A stretch of DNA of 64,000 nucleotides from Eubacteriaceae bacterium CHKCI004 (GCA_900016875.1 FCNR01000023.1:1-64000), one strand, 5' to 3'. Shown: positions 25,616 to 35,746, counted from the stretch's first letter. Numbers and translations are program-made. The notes: a model not told the origin generated them from the sequence alone.

Positions 25616-25671
25616 ATGTGTTCTTATACCGATCAGACACTTTGAAAACTTATATCTGAAAACACACAAAT

Positions 25672-25721
25672 AAAGAACCACTGCTCTGCAGAATCGATAA
25701 TCTGTAAAGCAGCGGTTCTTT
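25672..25721. terminator. Bidirectional terminator between htpG and htrA
   Basis: AAAGAACC-A-CTGCT pairs with AGCAG-C-GGTTCTTT, with further pairing in the loop. T-rich on the plus side (TTTTATTTATT) and A-rich on the other, serving both convergent genes. Confidence 0.85.
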
Positions 25722-25760
25722 TATTTATTGGTATATACAAGAAGGTTATTCACAATCTGT

Positions 25761-27521
25761 CTAGTTAAAGAAGTAATCATACGGACTGCTGTAATAATCG
25801 TTGCCGTTTCCGCCGTTATAATATTCGTACGGATCGGTTCCATACTGCTGGGAATCCTGCTCTGTAGTGTCGGCAGATTCTTCCGTGGCAGTCTCAGCAT
25901 CCTGATAATCACTCTCTTTTCCAAGAGTTACCGTCACTGTCTGTTCCTCATAAGTTCCATTCTGATTTGCACGCTGAAGAGTAATCTGTACTTCCGTGCC
26001 GGCCTGCTGTGCGGAAATCCTGTCTTTCAGTCCGTCCATGGTAGAAACTGTATTTCCCTCAAATCCGGTAATAACATCACCGGCAGCAATTCCTGCTGTT
26101 TCGGCCGGAGAACCTTCTACTACCTGTGAAACATATACGCCGCTCGGCATACCCAGCGCCTCGGAATAAGTAGAATCGATGGTTCTTCCGAGAATACCCA
26201 GATATGCGGCTTCTCCTTCCGGTATGCTTCCGGAATTCATCAAAGTCTCCAGGGTTCCCTGCGCTGTGGATATCGGAATCGCATAACCCATACCTTCTAC
26301 GGAAGTATCTTCCAGTTTCGCGTTATTGATACCTACGACCTCGCCGTTCAGATTCACGAGAACGCCGCCGCTGTTTCCAGGATTGATGGCTGCGTCTGTC
26401 TGCAGCAGAGTCATGGTTCCGTCTGTGAAGGAAACCTCTCTGTCCTTGGCGCTGACAACGCCCGTTGTCACGGACTGTCCGTAACCCAGCGCATTTCCGA
26501 TGGCGATCACAGTTTCTCCTACTTTCAGGTCATCAGAACTTCCCAGTACTGCAACCTTGATGGTGGATAATGTGTCTTCGGAAAGCCCGCTGGCCTGTAC
26601 GGAAATCACTGCCAAGTCGGCGTCGGAATCCGTTCCCACAATAGTGGCGTCCGCTGTCGTTCCGTCTGAGAAACCAACAGTCAATGCATTGGCTCCTTCC
26701 ACCACATGGTTGTTGGTGGCAATCATCAGTGCGTCATCGGTCTTTGCCAGAATAAATCCGGAACCGGCGCCCTCAGATTCCTGTGTTCCAAAGAAATAAT
26801 TGGAAACCTGTGTTGTGCTGGTAATGGACACCACAGAAGGCATTACCGCATCAACCACATTGGAAATATCCTGCGCAGATGCAGAAGAACTGGAACTGTC
26901 ATCGGAACCATTGTTCTGCACTGTTGTTGTCTGCACTCTCTCTGTCGCTGATGGAATCAGCCGGTCTCTTGCAATGGAAACTCCCGCAAAACCTACACCT
27001 GCCACTATACCAAACAACAGAGCAGCTCCTGCAATTTTTGCTATTCTCATTCCCATCCCACCTCTTTTTTTATCTGGTTCATCCGGAATGCTGCTGTAAT
27101 ACTGCTGGCTGCTTTCATTATAAGCGCCGCCGTTATATTGTGCATCCTGCTGGCTGTCCGCCGAAGTTCCGTCACCCTGCCAGCTTCCCTCCGAAAAGGA
27201 ATTATTATACTGTGCGTTCTGCTGGCCCTGATAACGGTATCTTGGATTTCTTCCATCTTCGGACGCAGTACCGGATTCCTCTCTGTAAGGATCTCCCACA
27301 TAATGATACGTACCGTCCGCCGGTGCGGTATCGGCTGCAGCAGGCTCATAAGACGAAGTTCCTGTTTCCTCCGAAGCCGCTGTATCTATATCGTCGCCCG
27401 GTTTGTTCCAGCCAGCGTCATCATTCAGGCTGTCATTCCCGGCAGGATCATGATTCAGGCTGTCATCAGTATTGTCATTATTCAGACCGTCATTTGTATT
27501 GTTATAATCAAATTCGCTCAT
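25761..27521 (-). CDS. htrA: HtrA/DegP-like membrane serine protease
   Basis: 586 residues. A long cytoplasmic N-terminal tail (about 1-155) is rich in Asn, Asp, Gly, Gln and Tyr. One membrane helix (IAKIAGAALLFGIVAGVGFAG) anchors an extracytoplasmic trypsin-like domain with triad His in TNNHVV, Asp in DSDADLAVI and Ser in NPGNSGG, then a PDZ domain (GVYVSQVVEGSPAETAGIAAGDVITGF). The C-terminal tail repeats the Tyr/Asn-rich composition. It degrades or refolds damaged surface proteins, fitting with the neighbouring heat-shock chaperone. GGGG lies nine bases before ATG 27521. The promoter lies about 110 bases upstream. Confidence 0.93.
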   Translation of the reverse strand: MSEFDYNNTNDGLNNDNTDDSLNHDPAGNDSLNDDAGWNKPGDDIDTAASEETGTSSYEPAAADTAPADGTYHYVGDPYREESGTASEDGRNPRYRYQGQQNAQYNNSFSEGSWQGDGTSADSQQDAQYNGGAYNESSQQYYSSIPDEPDKKRGGMGMRIAKIAGAALLFGIVAGVGFAGVSIARDRLIPSATERVQTTTVQNNGSDDSSSSSASAQDISNVVDAVMPSVVSITSTTQVSNYFFGTQESEGAGSGFILAKTDDALMIATNNHVVEGANALTVGFSDGTTADATIVGTDSDADLAVISVQASGLSEDTLSTIKVAVLGSSDDLKVGETVIAIGNALGYGQSVTTGVVSAKDREVSFTDGTMTLLQTDAAINPGNSGGVLVNLNGEVVGINNAKLEDTSVEGMGYAIPISTAQGTLETLMNSGSIPEGEAAYLGILGRTIDSTYSEALGMPSGVYVSQVVEGSPAETAGIAAGDVITGFEGNTVSTMDGLKDRISAQQAGTEVQITLQRANQNGTYEEQTVTVTLGKESDYQDAETATEESADTTEQDSQQYGTDPYEYYNGGNGNDYYSSPYDYFFN

Positions 27522-27592
27522 ATCGCAAACCCCTTTCTTTCGATTTGATATGCATATCTTAGCAATGATATGTGAATAAATTGTGTCATTTT

Positions 27593-27611
27593 CATGGTCA
27601 AAACATGGTCA
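27593..27611. repeat. Direct repeat CATGGTCA in the htrA leader
   Basis: Two perfect eight-base copies (27593-27600 and 27604-27611) three bases apart, so 11 bases centre to centre, about one helical turn. They lie in the predicted htrA leader, a plausible regulator site. Confidence 0.4.
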
Positions 27612-27631
27612 TTTTCGCTTATTTTCTCCCC

Positions 27632-27660
27632 GTTATATGATTTTCCACGAAAAAACACAA
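27632..27660 (-). promoter_or_regulatory. Predicted htrA promoter
   Basis: Minus strand TTGTGT (27660..27655), 17-base spacer, TATAAC (27637..27632). Confidence 0.5.
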
Positions 27661-27682
27661 AATAAATATTGTGGAATAATTT

Positions 27683-27704
27683 AATCTATTGTATCATAGA
27701 TTAG
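27683..27704. repeat. Palindrome in the htrA/sugar transferase divergent region
   Basis: TAATCTAT-TGTATC-ATAGATTA, a perfect eight-base inverted repeat between the two divergent genes and upstream of both predicted promoters; operator-like. Apart from this, the direct repeat and the promoter, the 312-base gap 27522-27833 shows nothing. Confidence 0.45.
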
Positions 27705-27833
27705 AAATTCACAGTAAATTATCCCTGTGTAAACTCCTGTTATTTTTGCGTAAAATATTATATAATAAGGAAAAGAAACCAGTCACTTTTTGTTTTGTGC
27801 CGGGTACAGTCCCGGATGAGTAAGGATAAAATT

Positions 27834-29261
27834 ATGATTAAAGAGAATCAAAAGTATTTTAACCGGCTTCATGTTGTCATTGACGCCGTAGTTATTTATT
27901 GTTCTTTCTGCCTCAGTTATTATATCCGTTTCAAGAATCCTTTTACAAGATATCTTTTCGGTTTATTTTTACCGCCGGTATCATTTTACCGAGAGTTGTG
28001 GCAGTATCAGAGCATGCTTCTCGTTCTCGTTCCGGTCTATCTTATTTTATACGCCAAGTTTAATCTTTATAAACCCAAGCGGTATCAAAATCAGTCGACC
28101 GAATATAAAAATCTGATCCAGGCAAATACCTGCGGTATATTATTTTTATTCATCTACATCTTTTTTATGAAGATAGAGCACGTACCGAGAAGCCTGATCG
28201 CGACATTTTATATTATCAGCATGTGCGCCACTCTGGGGGAACGTTTCCTCATCAAGAATTTCCTCCATCGTGCCCGCCGCAGCGGTCATAATTTAAAACA
28301 TATTATCATCATCGGTTTCAGCGCCGCCGCAGAGGCATATATCGACCGCATCAAGGCCAATCCTCAATGGGGCTATATGATCCACGGTATTTTTGATGAT
28401 AATCTCAACGAGAACTTTCAGTACAAAAACATTTTCTACATCGGCAAGATCAAAGATCTTGAAAAATATCTGCAGAATACTACTATGGACGAAGTTGTCA
28501 TCACGCTGAGCCTGAAAGAATATTTCAAGCTTGAGAACATTGTCAACATATGTGAAAAATCCGGCGTGCATACCAAGTTCGTTCCGGATTATTACAAATT
28601 TATCACCACAAATCCTGTCACAGAGGATTTGAACGGTCTCCCTGTTATCAATATCAGGGATGTGCCCCTGACCAACACGGTCAATAAGTTTATCAAGAGA
28701 GCTATTGATATCGTAGGTTCCCTGGTCTGCATTGTTATTTTTTCACCGCTGATGCTGATTGTTGCTCTTCTTGTGAAAAAAAGCTCGCCGGGACCGATTA
28801 TTTTCTGTCAGGAAAGGGTAGGACTTCACAATAAGCCGTTTAAAATGTACAAGTTCCGTTCCATGGGGGTACAGTCTCCTTCCAAAGAGAAAACAGCGTG
28901 GACCACCCACAACGATCCCCGTGTCACCCCTGTTGGCCGTATAATCCGCAAAACAAGTATTGATGAACTGCCGCAGCTATTCAATGTTTTAAAGGGAGAC
29001 ATGAGCCTGATCGGACCACGTCCTGAGCGCCCTTTGTTCGTTGAGAAGTTTAAAGAGGAAATACCTCGGTATATGATCAAACATCAGGTTCGCCCGGGCA
29101 TGACCGGGTGGGCTCAGGTCTGCGGTTTCCGCGGTGATACTTCCATAGAAGGACGTATTGAGCATGACCTTTTCTACATTGAAAACTGGACCCTGACCTT
29201 TGATATCAAGATTCTTTTCCTAACGGTATTCAAAGGATTTATAAATAAAAACGCATATTAA
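27834..29261 (+). CDS. Polyprenyl-phosphate sugar-1-phosphate transferase (WbaP/WcaJ type)
   Basis: 475 residues from [13 protein letters not shown]. It starts exopolysaccharide or capsule assembly by moving a hexose-1-phosphate onto undecaprenyl phosphate in the membrane. Four N-terminal helices precede a Rossmann-like CoA-binding-type domain ([18 protein letters not shown]). The catalytic bacterial sugar transferase domain follows, from about residue 280: [11 protein letters not shown], the re-entrant helix with [47 protein letters not shown] and [17 protein letters not shown] sits seven bases before the ATG. An LCP ligase gene follows, fitting a surface polymer role. Confidence 0.93.
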   Translation: MIKENQKYFNRLHVVIDAVVIYCSFCLSYYIRFKNPFTRYLFGLFLPPVSFYRELWQYQSMLLVLVPVYLILYAKFNLYKPKRYQNQSTEYKNLIQANTCGILFLFIYIFFMKIEHVPRSLIATFYIISMCATLGERFLIKNFLHRARRSGHNLKHIIIIGFSAAAEAYIDRIKANPQWGYMIHGIFDDNLNENFQYKNIFYIGKIKDLEKYLQNTTMDEVVITLSLKEYFKLENIVNICEKSGVHTKFVPDYYKFITTNPVTEDLNGLPVINIRDVPLTNTVNKFIKRAIDIVGSLVCIVIFSPLMLIVALLVKKSSPGPIIFCQERVGLHNKPFKMYKFRSMGVQSPSKEKTAWTTHNDPRVTPVGRIIRKTSIDELPQLFNVLKGDMSLIGPRPERPLFVEKFKEEIPRYMIKHQVRPGMTGWAQVCGFRGDTSIEGRIEHDLFYIENWTLTFDIKILFLTVFKGFINKNAY

Positions 29262-29368
29262 TTATTATACCGGCACGTTCATCATCAATGTACGTGCCAA
29301 TACATTACTCAGACATCACGCACGGCGTCGAAAGACGCCTGAGACATTACAGAAAAGAGAGGTGCTTT

Positions 29369-30610
29369 ATGCAATCATCCTCATCCAATAAACACAGCAA
29401 AAAACGTTCTACGAGTTCATTGAGTTATCGTTCCGCACAGAACGCTTCTTACCGGCAGCTTGATGATGAGCGTAGAAAAAAGCGGCATTCCGCTGAAGAA
29501 TCTCAATCCGGAGGACATTCCGGCAGCCGGACCAAATCCGCTGTTCCCGACAACAGATACGATACCCGAAACAGCCGGCCTCCAAAGCGGAAAAAAAACA
29601 GGGGATGTCTTGGACGAATCCTTTTACCGCTTATTCTGCTCATTCTGATTATTTTTGCTCTTTTCTTTCTTTTTCTGCGGTCCGCTTTTAATAAGGTTGA
29701 AAAGTATGAGCTGAATATGTCGGATATCGTCGTCAATGATAAGGACGATAACATGAACAATTACCAGACTATTGCCCTGTTTGGCGTCGATAATCAGGAC
29801 AACAAGATTAAGGACGTTGGTTCAAGAACCGATACCATTATCATCGTAAGCATCAACAAATCCAGCAAGGATGTCAAACTGATGTCCATTTACCGCGATA
29901 CTTACGTGAGCATTGACGGAGAATACGACAAGATCAATGCTGCCTATGCCTATGGCGGCCCTGAACAGGCCATAAATACCATCAACCGGAATCTGGATCT
30001 GAATATCACTGATTTTGCCACCGTCAACTTCAAGGCACTGGCTGACGCAGTAGATATTCTGGGCGGTATTGAGCTCACCATCAAATCGGAAAAGGAACTG
30101 GAAAATCTGAACGATTATATTGGGAATATGAATAAGATCAACGGCGGCGACTCTCCAAAGTTTAACGAAGTGGGTACCTACACCTTTGACGGCAATCAGG
30201 CGGTGGCCTACTCACGCATCCGCTATATGGAAGGAGGCGACCACGAACGTGCCAATCATCAGCGTCTGGTCGTGGAAGGCATCGTGAAAAAAGTAAAACA
30301 GCAGCCATGGAAACTGAAGGCATTGGCCGACACCGTCATCCCACAATGTAAGACGAGTCTTTCCACAGGAGATATGACTTCGCTGACCATGAGTCTTCTT
30401 CGTTACAGCATTGTGGATTCCCAAGCCTATCCTTTTGAGTCCGTAGATGAACGCTACGGCGGAATCTACTACGGATTCCCGCTGACCGTGTACTCCAATA
30501 CCGTACAGGCTCACGAATATCTCTATGGAACCAAAGATTATGAGCCTACTGAGGAGCTGGGCAGAATCAGCGACAAGGTGGAAGCGGTTACCGATGATCT
30601 GGGGTATTAA
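29369..30610 (+). CDS. LytR-CpsA-Psr family cell-wall polymer ligase
   Basis: 413 residues from MQSSSSNKHSKKRS. The cytoplasmic tail is long and basic/Ser-rich (about 95 residues). One membrane helix (ILLPLILLILIIFALFFLFL) precedes the extracellular LCP domain with TIALFGVDNQ, GSRTDTIIIVSINK, KLMSIYRDTYV, INAAYAYGGPEQAINTI and YSRIRYMEGGDHERANHQRLV, whose Arg and Asp residues bind polyprenyl pyrophosphate. LCP enzymes attach teichoic acid or capsule polymers to peptidoglycan. ATG at 29369 has GAGAGGTG before it. It lies 107 bases after the sugar transferase, with only a GGCACGT/ACGTGCC hairpin between them. Confidence 0.92.
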   Translation: MQSSSSNKHSKKRSTSSLSYRSAQNASYRQLDDERRKKRHSAEESQSGGHSGSRTKSAVPDNRYDTRNSRPPKRKKNRGCLGRILLPLILLILIIFALFFLFLRSAFNKVEKYELNMSDIVVNDKDDNMNNYQTIALFGVDNQDNKIKDVGSRTDTIIIVSINKSSKDVKLMSIYRDTYVSIDGEYDKINAAYAYGGPEQAINTINRNLDLNITDFATVNFKALADAVDILGGIELTIKSEKELENLNDYIGNMNKINGGDSPKFNEVGTYTFDGNQAVAYSRIRYMEGGDHERANHQRLVVEGIVKKVKQQPWKLKALADTVIPQCKTSLSTGDMTSLTMSLLRYSIVDSQAYPFESVDERYGGIYYGFPLTVYSNTVQAHEYLYGTKDYEPTEELGRISDKVEAVTDDLGY

Positions 30611-30634
30611 TCTGAGCAATCAATTAATAATACC

Positions 30635-30688
30635 AAAAAGAGTCATTGCGGAATGTATCATCATACATTTCCCGCAATGACTCTTTTT
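30635..30688. terminator. Strong bidirectional terminator
   Basis: Long stem AAAAAGAGTCATTGCGG with its complement ending in CTCTTTTTTT, between the convergent LCP gene and the acidic protein gene. Confidence 0.92.
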
Positions 30689-30731
30689 TTGTATTACGCC
30701 GGCGTTTCTTTATTTCATCCGCCGCCGTATA

Positions 30732-33700
30732 TTATTCTTCAAAGTAATTAAACTTCGGCGTTCCCTGAATCTGGCAGGACGCCCGCAGAGGACGACGGTT
30801 TCTGTGAAGAAGGACGTTAATCAGCAGACTGTCTCCCTCTTCGACCATCTCCTCGATGTCTTCCTCGGTGATCTCCACGGAATCCTCGGTGGTCATATCC
30901 GCGTACTGCAGTTCCATGTAGACGTCGCACATATTTCCCAGCAGTTCGTGGAAGCGGCTTTCTTCTCCGCTCATCTCCGTCTCGCTTTCCGCCTGGGCGT
31001 ATCCGTAAGACATGATGATCGGGATTCCCAGCTCTCCGGCCAGCCGGCGGATGCCTTCCATCAAAGGCTTGATATCCTCGGTATCCTCCACCGACAGAAT
31101 ATTTTCAATGTTATCAATGAAGACAACCGGTTTGTGAACGCCGTCCCGCACGATGGAGCGGATGAGTTCTCCAAGAATATCTCCGGCGGAAGAGTCTTCC
31201 ATGGCGTCGGTGTACTCTGCCACGACTTCCTGATCGAGAATATAGAGATGTTCGCTGATTCTTCCTCTGTACCAGTTCAGCTCATCTTTCAGAGACTCCA
31301 AATCCGCGCCGTCTTCGCCGGTCATGATGGACATGACGGAGACCGCCTTGTCAGGATCTCCCTGATGGATCTCGTAGCTGAGTCTTGAAATGGTATCCAC
31401 CATCAAGTCATACCGGGACAGTTCCGTGGAAATGTACAGCACATCCACGCCGCTTTCCGCTGCCCGGTCTGCCATCTGCTGCATAAAGCTGTTCTTCAGG
31501 TACTGCGGTTTGGAATCGATAAAATAGGTTCCTTTGTGGAGACCGTAGCGCAGCATGGCATCCAGCTTCTTAAAGCCGGTGCTTAATTTGCGGTTCTCCT
31601 GGGTGTCGGCAATATATTTTTCAAACTGATCCATGAAGCTGGCCGAGTTCTTAAGCACAAACGGATGACGAAGAGACACCTGATACTCTCTCTTCTCTGC
31701 CGGTCCTGCCTGATCCGTCCATATTCCTTCTCCGGCAGCCTTCTCCCCGGTAGTTTTTCCGGTTCCATCCGCCGTAGTCCGTGCTGCCTCACCGGCAGTT
31801 TTTCCTGGGGCTGCGCCTTCCGCAGCTTTTTTCTCCCTGCGTTTTACTACCTTTTTCCTGGAGACTGACGCCCGCGCCGTACGGTTTATAGCCGAATGTC
31901 TTCTGTCTGCTTCCGGAATCGGAACTGTGTCCTCTACTTCCACTTCAGAGATGACATCTGCAGACATATCTTCCCGCTCTTCCGGGGAAGATTCCTGTGC
32001 CGGTTCATCTTCCGCAGATTCTTCGTCTTCCCCGGTTTCTTCTTCTGTATGTTCCTCATGCGCTAATTCTTCGTTGCCGGATTTTTCGTCTTCCGGCTCG
32101 TCATCGACCGATTCTGCGTCTTCTTCATCATCATCCACCAGGAAGTCCTCATCCATGGCAAGTTCCAGCTCTTTCTCCAGCATATCCTCATCCAGATCGT
32201 CTAAGTCAAGGCTGTCTTCTTCACCATCCAGGGCTGACACAGTTGCTTTTTTCTTTTTGCCGCTCTCCTGTTCGCGGAGCCATGCGTCAAGTTCACCTTC
32301 TGAACCGGCCAGTTCTAACAGGAGCATCCGTTTGGCACGCTCATAGACCTCACCTTCCAATCCCAGACTATTGAGATTATCAAGAGCCTCGTCAATCTCT
32401 GCCTGAGTGTGCTCGCCGAGCACCAGTTCGTCCGGATCTACGTACTCATATTCTTCCTCCGGCTCCTCTTCCTGCACTGCAGGATCTGGCTCACTTTCAC
32501 CGGCTGCCGCTTCAGCAGCGGCTTCATCCGGCTGCTGTACGGATTTGTCATCTTCTGCCGCATCGCTGTCAGCGCTATCCATCTCTTCGCCTTTTTCTTC
32601 TGTATTATTCTCTGTCTCTGACAGAACTTCGTCTTCGTGAGGAATAGTCTGAGACTGCGCTATTTCCCCCTTTATTGCTTCTTCAGAGTCTATATCCGAA
32701 ACTCTCTCATCTGCTTCAGCCTGATCCTGCTCCTGATGCTGCAGATTAGAATCCTGTTCTTCCTGGCCTTTGGACTCCGGTCCACGGCTGGCAACTCCGC
32801 TGCCGGCTCCGGCGCCTTCTTCTGCCGCCCGGGCTTTTCTGGCGTTTTCCTGCGCTTCTTTTGCCAGCTCCACTGCGGATTTACCCTCTTTCACTTCCTG
32901 CGGTTCCGGTTTAGCCGCCCTCTGCGCCGCCTTCGCCAGTTCCACTGCAGATAAGCCCCGCAATGGTTCTTCCGATTCTTTCCCCGGAGCCTGCGCGGAT
33001 TCTTTCTCTGTGCCGGAGCCTGACGCTGCTCCGCTTCCCGTCTCGCCTTTTGCCGCCGCTGCTGCCTGTGCAAGAAGATCTCCCACATTTTCCTGCGGCA
33101 CTGCGGCTCCGCTGCCGCTCATCATATTTTTGATATTTTCCATAATCAGGTCGTTGAGACTGTCCATATCTTCGTTCTCATTTTCTGACAGAATCATCTC
33201 AGAATTCTCCCGGATGACCTCCTGGCTGAGCTGACGGAGCATATTCTCTGTCAACACCGGAGCGGACGGTGTCTCCCCGACAGATTCTTTCGGAGAGGTC
33301 TCCGCCTCATTTTCATTATCTCCGGCGCCGCTGTTTGCTCCGGCACCTGCTTCCCTGGCGTCTGTCATCGCAGCTTTTAATTCTTCCGGAATAAACTCTT
33401 CCGGCACCTGATCATCCACTTCATCCGGATGTACGCCGTCTGCCAGCTGTTTTTCAATATGAAGCTGTCTCTCGATTTCATATTTTTCTTCCGGAGAAAG
33501 ATCCTCATAGTCCTCAAAGGAAACCAGCTCATCGCTGTTTTTCTCCATATACCGAAGAATCTCCTGCTGGTGAAGCGCAAACTTCATCGGGTCCTGTCCG
33601 CGCTTCTTCGCCTCTTCCATCAGGCGTTCCGCCTGTTTCTCGATTTCAAGTTTTTCTCTGTCTTCTTCCTGTGAACGGCGGATAGCCTCCGCTGCAAGCT

Positions 33701-34610
33701 GAGAAGCAGACTTTGTCGCCGGCTCATCATCCAGTACCTGCGGGATATACGGCTCCTTCTCGTGAGCCTGCTCATCCCTGTCGATGGCGTCCTGCGCAAG
33801 CTCCCAGGCAGAGCGGGGATGATTTTCTGTCTCCTGCTGTACCGTTTGATTCCGGTTCATGGTCCGGGCCGTATTCTGCAGCGCCTCCTCCCTCTGCCGA
33901 CTCTCTTCTTTCAGACGTTCTTCTTCCTGGCGTTCCTCTTCCAGCATCTCTGTGACAGACTTCTCTCTGCCATATTGAATCTGAGAAAGGTCAAAAGGAT
34001 ACTCCACCTGAGGATTCTGCATTCCCATCATTTCCATGAGATTTTTATAAATCAGATCATTTAACTCCGCTGTCTGCTGCGCATCAAATGAATCTGCCGA
34101 ATCAGGAACCGCCTCCTGTGCCGGCGTCTCATACGAGTCTTCCGTTTCTTCCGGCCGGGCCGGTTCCTGCGAAGCCCCGCTGCCATGCATACCGGCATCC
34201 GCATTATCCTCATTCTCCTGTATACCCTCTTCCCGGCTGTTCTCTGCCGCCTGTTCCATATGCGTGTTCTCCGCCTGCTGTTCCATTGCGGAATTCTCTG
34301 ACGCAGCACGTCTCCCGGTCATTCCTCTGCGAAGACGTTCTTCTATCATACTTGCCACAGAAGCAGCCTGCTCCGTATCATCCATTTCCTCAAAAGGTTT
34401 TGGCGGAAAGATATCCGGCGCCAGCGTCTCCACAAGTCTTTGTATGGAGTCTACCATCTCCGCCACTTCCTCTGACTCATCGGGACGGCCTACAATATTC
34501 ATAGCCATATCCACAATATCATTCATATCGAACGGCGCCTCATCTGTGCCTTCCGCTGCTGAATGCTGTGCTCTGACAACATCAAGCAGCGCTCTAATAA
34601 TGTCTTCCAT
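30732..34610 (-). CDS. Giant acidic protein with a degenerate DnaB/RecA-like C-terminal domain
   Basis: 1292 residues, not assigned to a known function. Residues about 1-90 look folded (MEDIIRALLDVVRAQ...). Residues about 90-970 are Glu/Ala/Asp/Ser-rich and probably disordered or coiled, with repeated SAVELAKAAQ/SAVELAKEAQ-like units and a basic patch (SVSRKKVVKRREKKAA) near 950. The last 310 residues resemble a DnaB/KaiC-type core: STGFKKLDAMLRYGLHKGTYFI, ADRAAESGVDVLYISTELSRYDL, and the Walker B-like PVVFIDNIENIL. The P-loop position reads SKPQYLKNSF in place of xxGK[ST], so ATP hydrolysis is unlikely by the usual route. Monocistronic with its own promoter. A scaffold or regulatory ATPase relative is possible. 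Confidence 0.6.
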   Translation of the reverse strand: MEDIIRALLDVVRAQHSAAEGTDEAPFDMNDIVDMAMNIVGRPDESEEVAEMVDSIQRLVETLAPDIFPPKPFEEMDDTEQAASVASMIEERLRRGMTGRRAASENSAMEQQAENTHMEQAAENSREEGIQENEDNADAGMHGSGASQEPARPEETEDSYETPAQEAVPDSADSFDAQQTAELNDLIYKNLMEMMGMQNPQVEYPFDLSQIQYGREKSVTEMLEEERQEEERLKEESRQREEALQNTARTMNRNQTVQQETENHPRSAWELAQDAIDRDEQAHEKEPYIPQVLDDEPATKSASQLAAEAIRRSQEEDREKLEIEKQAERLMEEAKKRGQDPMKFALHQQEILRYMEKNSDELVSFEDYEDLSPEEKYEIERQLHIEKQLADGVHPDEVDDQVPEEFIPEELKAAMTDAREAGAGANSGAGDNENEAETSPKESVGETPSAPVLTENMLRQLSQEVIRENSEMILSENENEDMDSLNDLIMENIKNMMSGSGAAVPQENVGDLLAQAAAAAKGETGSGAASGSGTEKESAQAPGKESEEPLRGLSAVELAKAAQRAAKPEPQEVKEGKSAVELAKEAQENARKARAAEEGAGAGSGVASRGPESKGQEEQDSNLQHQEQDQAEADERVSDIDSEEAIKGEIAQSQTIPHEDEVLSETENNTEEKGEEMDSADSDAAEDDKSVQQPDEAAAEAAAGESEPDPAVQEEEPEEEYEYVDPDELVLGEHTQAEIDEALDNLNSLGLEGEVYERAKRMLLLELAGSEGELDAWLREQESGKKKKATVSALDGEEDSLDLDDLDEDMLEKELELAMDEDFLVDDDEEDAESVDDEPEDEKSGNEELAHEEHTEEETGEDEESAEDEPAQESSPEEREDMSADVISEVEVEDTVPIPEADRRHSAINRTARASVSRKKVVKRREKKAAEGAAPGKTAGEAARTTADGTGKTTGEKAAGEGIWTDQAGPAEKREYQVSLRHPFVLKNSASFMDQFEKYIADTQENRKLSTGFKKLDAMLRYGLHKGTYFIDSKPQYLKNSFMQQMADRAAESGVDVLYISTELSRYDLMVDTISRLSYEIHQGDPDKAVSVMSIMTGEDGADLESLKDELNWYRGRISEHLYILDQEVVAEYTDAMEDSSAGDILGELIRSIVRDGVHKPVVFIDNIENILSVEDTEDIKPLMEGIRRLAGELGIPIIMSYGYAQAESETEMSGEESRFHELLGNMCDVYMELQYADMTTEDSVEITEEDIEEMVEEGDSLLINVLLHRNRRPLRASCQIQGTPKFNYFEE

Positions 34611-34652
34611 ATCTGTTCATCCTCCGTCAATCAGTCAATAAGCTTAGTTTGT

Positions 34653-34681
34653 ATTGTAACACTTTTGTGCCATTATTACAA
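34653..34681 (-). promoter_or_regulatory. Predicted promoter of the giant acidic protein gene
   Basis: Minus strand TTGTAA (34681..34676), 17-base spacer, TACAAT (34658..34653), about 40 bases before the ATG, which has GACGGAGG ahead of it. Confidence 0.6.
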
Positions 34682-34703
34682 ATATTCCTCTCCTTTAAAA
34701 CCG

Positions 34704-34732
34704 TTGCTTTTTCACCTGTTTTCTGCCATAAT
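34704..34732 (+). promoter_or_regulatory. Predicted promoter of the PHP gene
   Basis: TTGCTT (34704-34709), 17-base spacer, CATAAT (34727-34732), giving a leader of about 90 bases. Confidence 0.45.
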
Positions 34733-34830
34733 AAATACGAAATACCGCGCAGAATACGCCGGTATGCACAAGAAACATACGGGCAGACTGATCCTGCCGA
34801 ATTTTTATATTTTTACGGAGGAACTACATT

Positions 34831-35727
34831 TTGAAAACGTATATCGATTTACACATTCATTCCACCGCATCGGACGGTACACTTACCCCGGCGCAGGTTG
34901 TTTCATCGGCCATGGCGGCCGCAGGAAAGAAAAAAGATCCGGTAGTCATCGCTCTTACCGACCATGACACCGTCGCCGGCATTCCTGAATTTATGAAAGA
35001 AGCTGAGAAGTATAAAGACCGTCTGACAGCAATTCCGGGTGTGGAAATCTCCACCGACTACCACGGCGTAGAGATTCATATCCTGGGCTATAACATTGAC
35101 ATTCATAACGCCGAGCTTCTGGAGCGTCTGAAAGTATGCCGTGAGAGCCGTGACGGCAGAAATGAGAAAATCATTCAGAAACTGCAGGAACAGGGATTCC
35201 AGATTACCATGGAAGATATCCGTCCGGCAGATCCCAACGAGACCATCGCAAGACCGCATATTGCAAAACAGCTTCTTAAGAAGAACTATGTTTCTTCTGT
35301 AAAAGAAGCCTTTGACAAATATCTTGCCGAAGGAAGATGCTGCTACGTGGAGAGAATCATGCCGACTCCGCAGGAAGCCATCTCTCTTATCAAAAACAGC
35401 GGCGGTTTCGCTGTGCTGGCGCACCTGATGTACTATAAGAAGCTGGACGCTGCCCAAAAAGCGGAGCTGGCTGCCGAGCTGAAAGACGCCGGACTGACCG
35501 GTATTGAGACATATTACAATACCTATACTCCGGTGGAAGAGGACTTTGTGAAGAGCCTTGCCAAACAGCACTCTCTGCTGCTCACCGGCGGAACTGACTT
35601 CCACGGCCAGAACAAGCCTCACATTTCTCTGTTTAAAGGACAGGGCGAGATGGAAGTACCGGAAGACATTCTGCCCGAATTCATGGAAGCGGTCGGCACG
35701 ATCAAACAAACTGACGCCAAAAAATAA
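34831..35727 (+). CDS. PHP-domain phosphoesterase (RNase AM/TrpH-like)
   Basis: 298 residues. Metal-dependent phosphoesterase of the PHP superfamily, close in layout to TrpH/YciV enzymes that hydrolyse nucleoside 3',5'-bisphosphates or trim RNA 5' ends. Metal ligands are visible in DLHIHSTASDG, ALTDHDTVAGI, GVEISTDYHGVEIHILGY, ARPHIAK, VLAHL and GGTDFHGQNK. TTG at 34831 is the start: GGAGG lies eight bases before it and there is no ATG near. Transcribed alone and convergent with mnmA. Confidence 0.88.
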   Translation: MKTYIDLHIHSTASDGTLTPAQVVSSAMAAAGKKKDPVVIALTDHDTVAGIPEFMKEAEKYKDRLTAIPGVEISTDYHGVEIHILGYNIDIHNAELLERLKVCRESRDGRNEKIIQKLQEQGFQITMEDIRPADPNETIARPHIAKQLLKKNYVSSVKEAFDKYLAEGRCCYVERIMPTPQEAISLIKNSGGFAVLAHLMYYKKLDAAQKAELAAELKDAGLTGIETYYNTYTPVEEDFVKSLAKQHSLLLTGGTDFHGQNKPHISLFKGQGEMEVPEDILPEFMEAVGTIKQTDAKK

Positions 35728-35746
35728 AAGCCAAATATTAACATGC

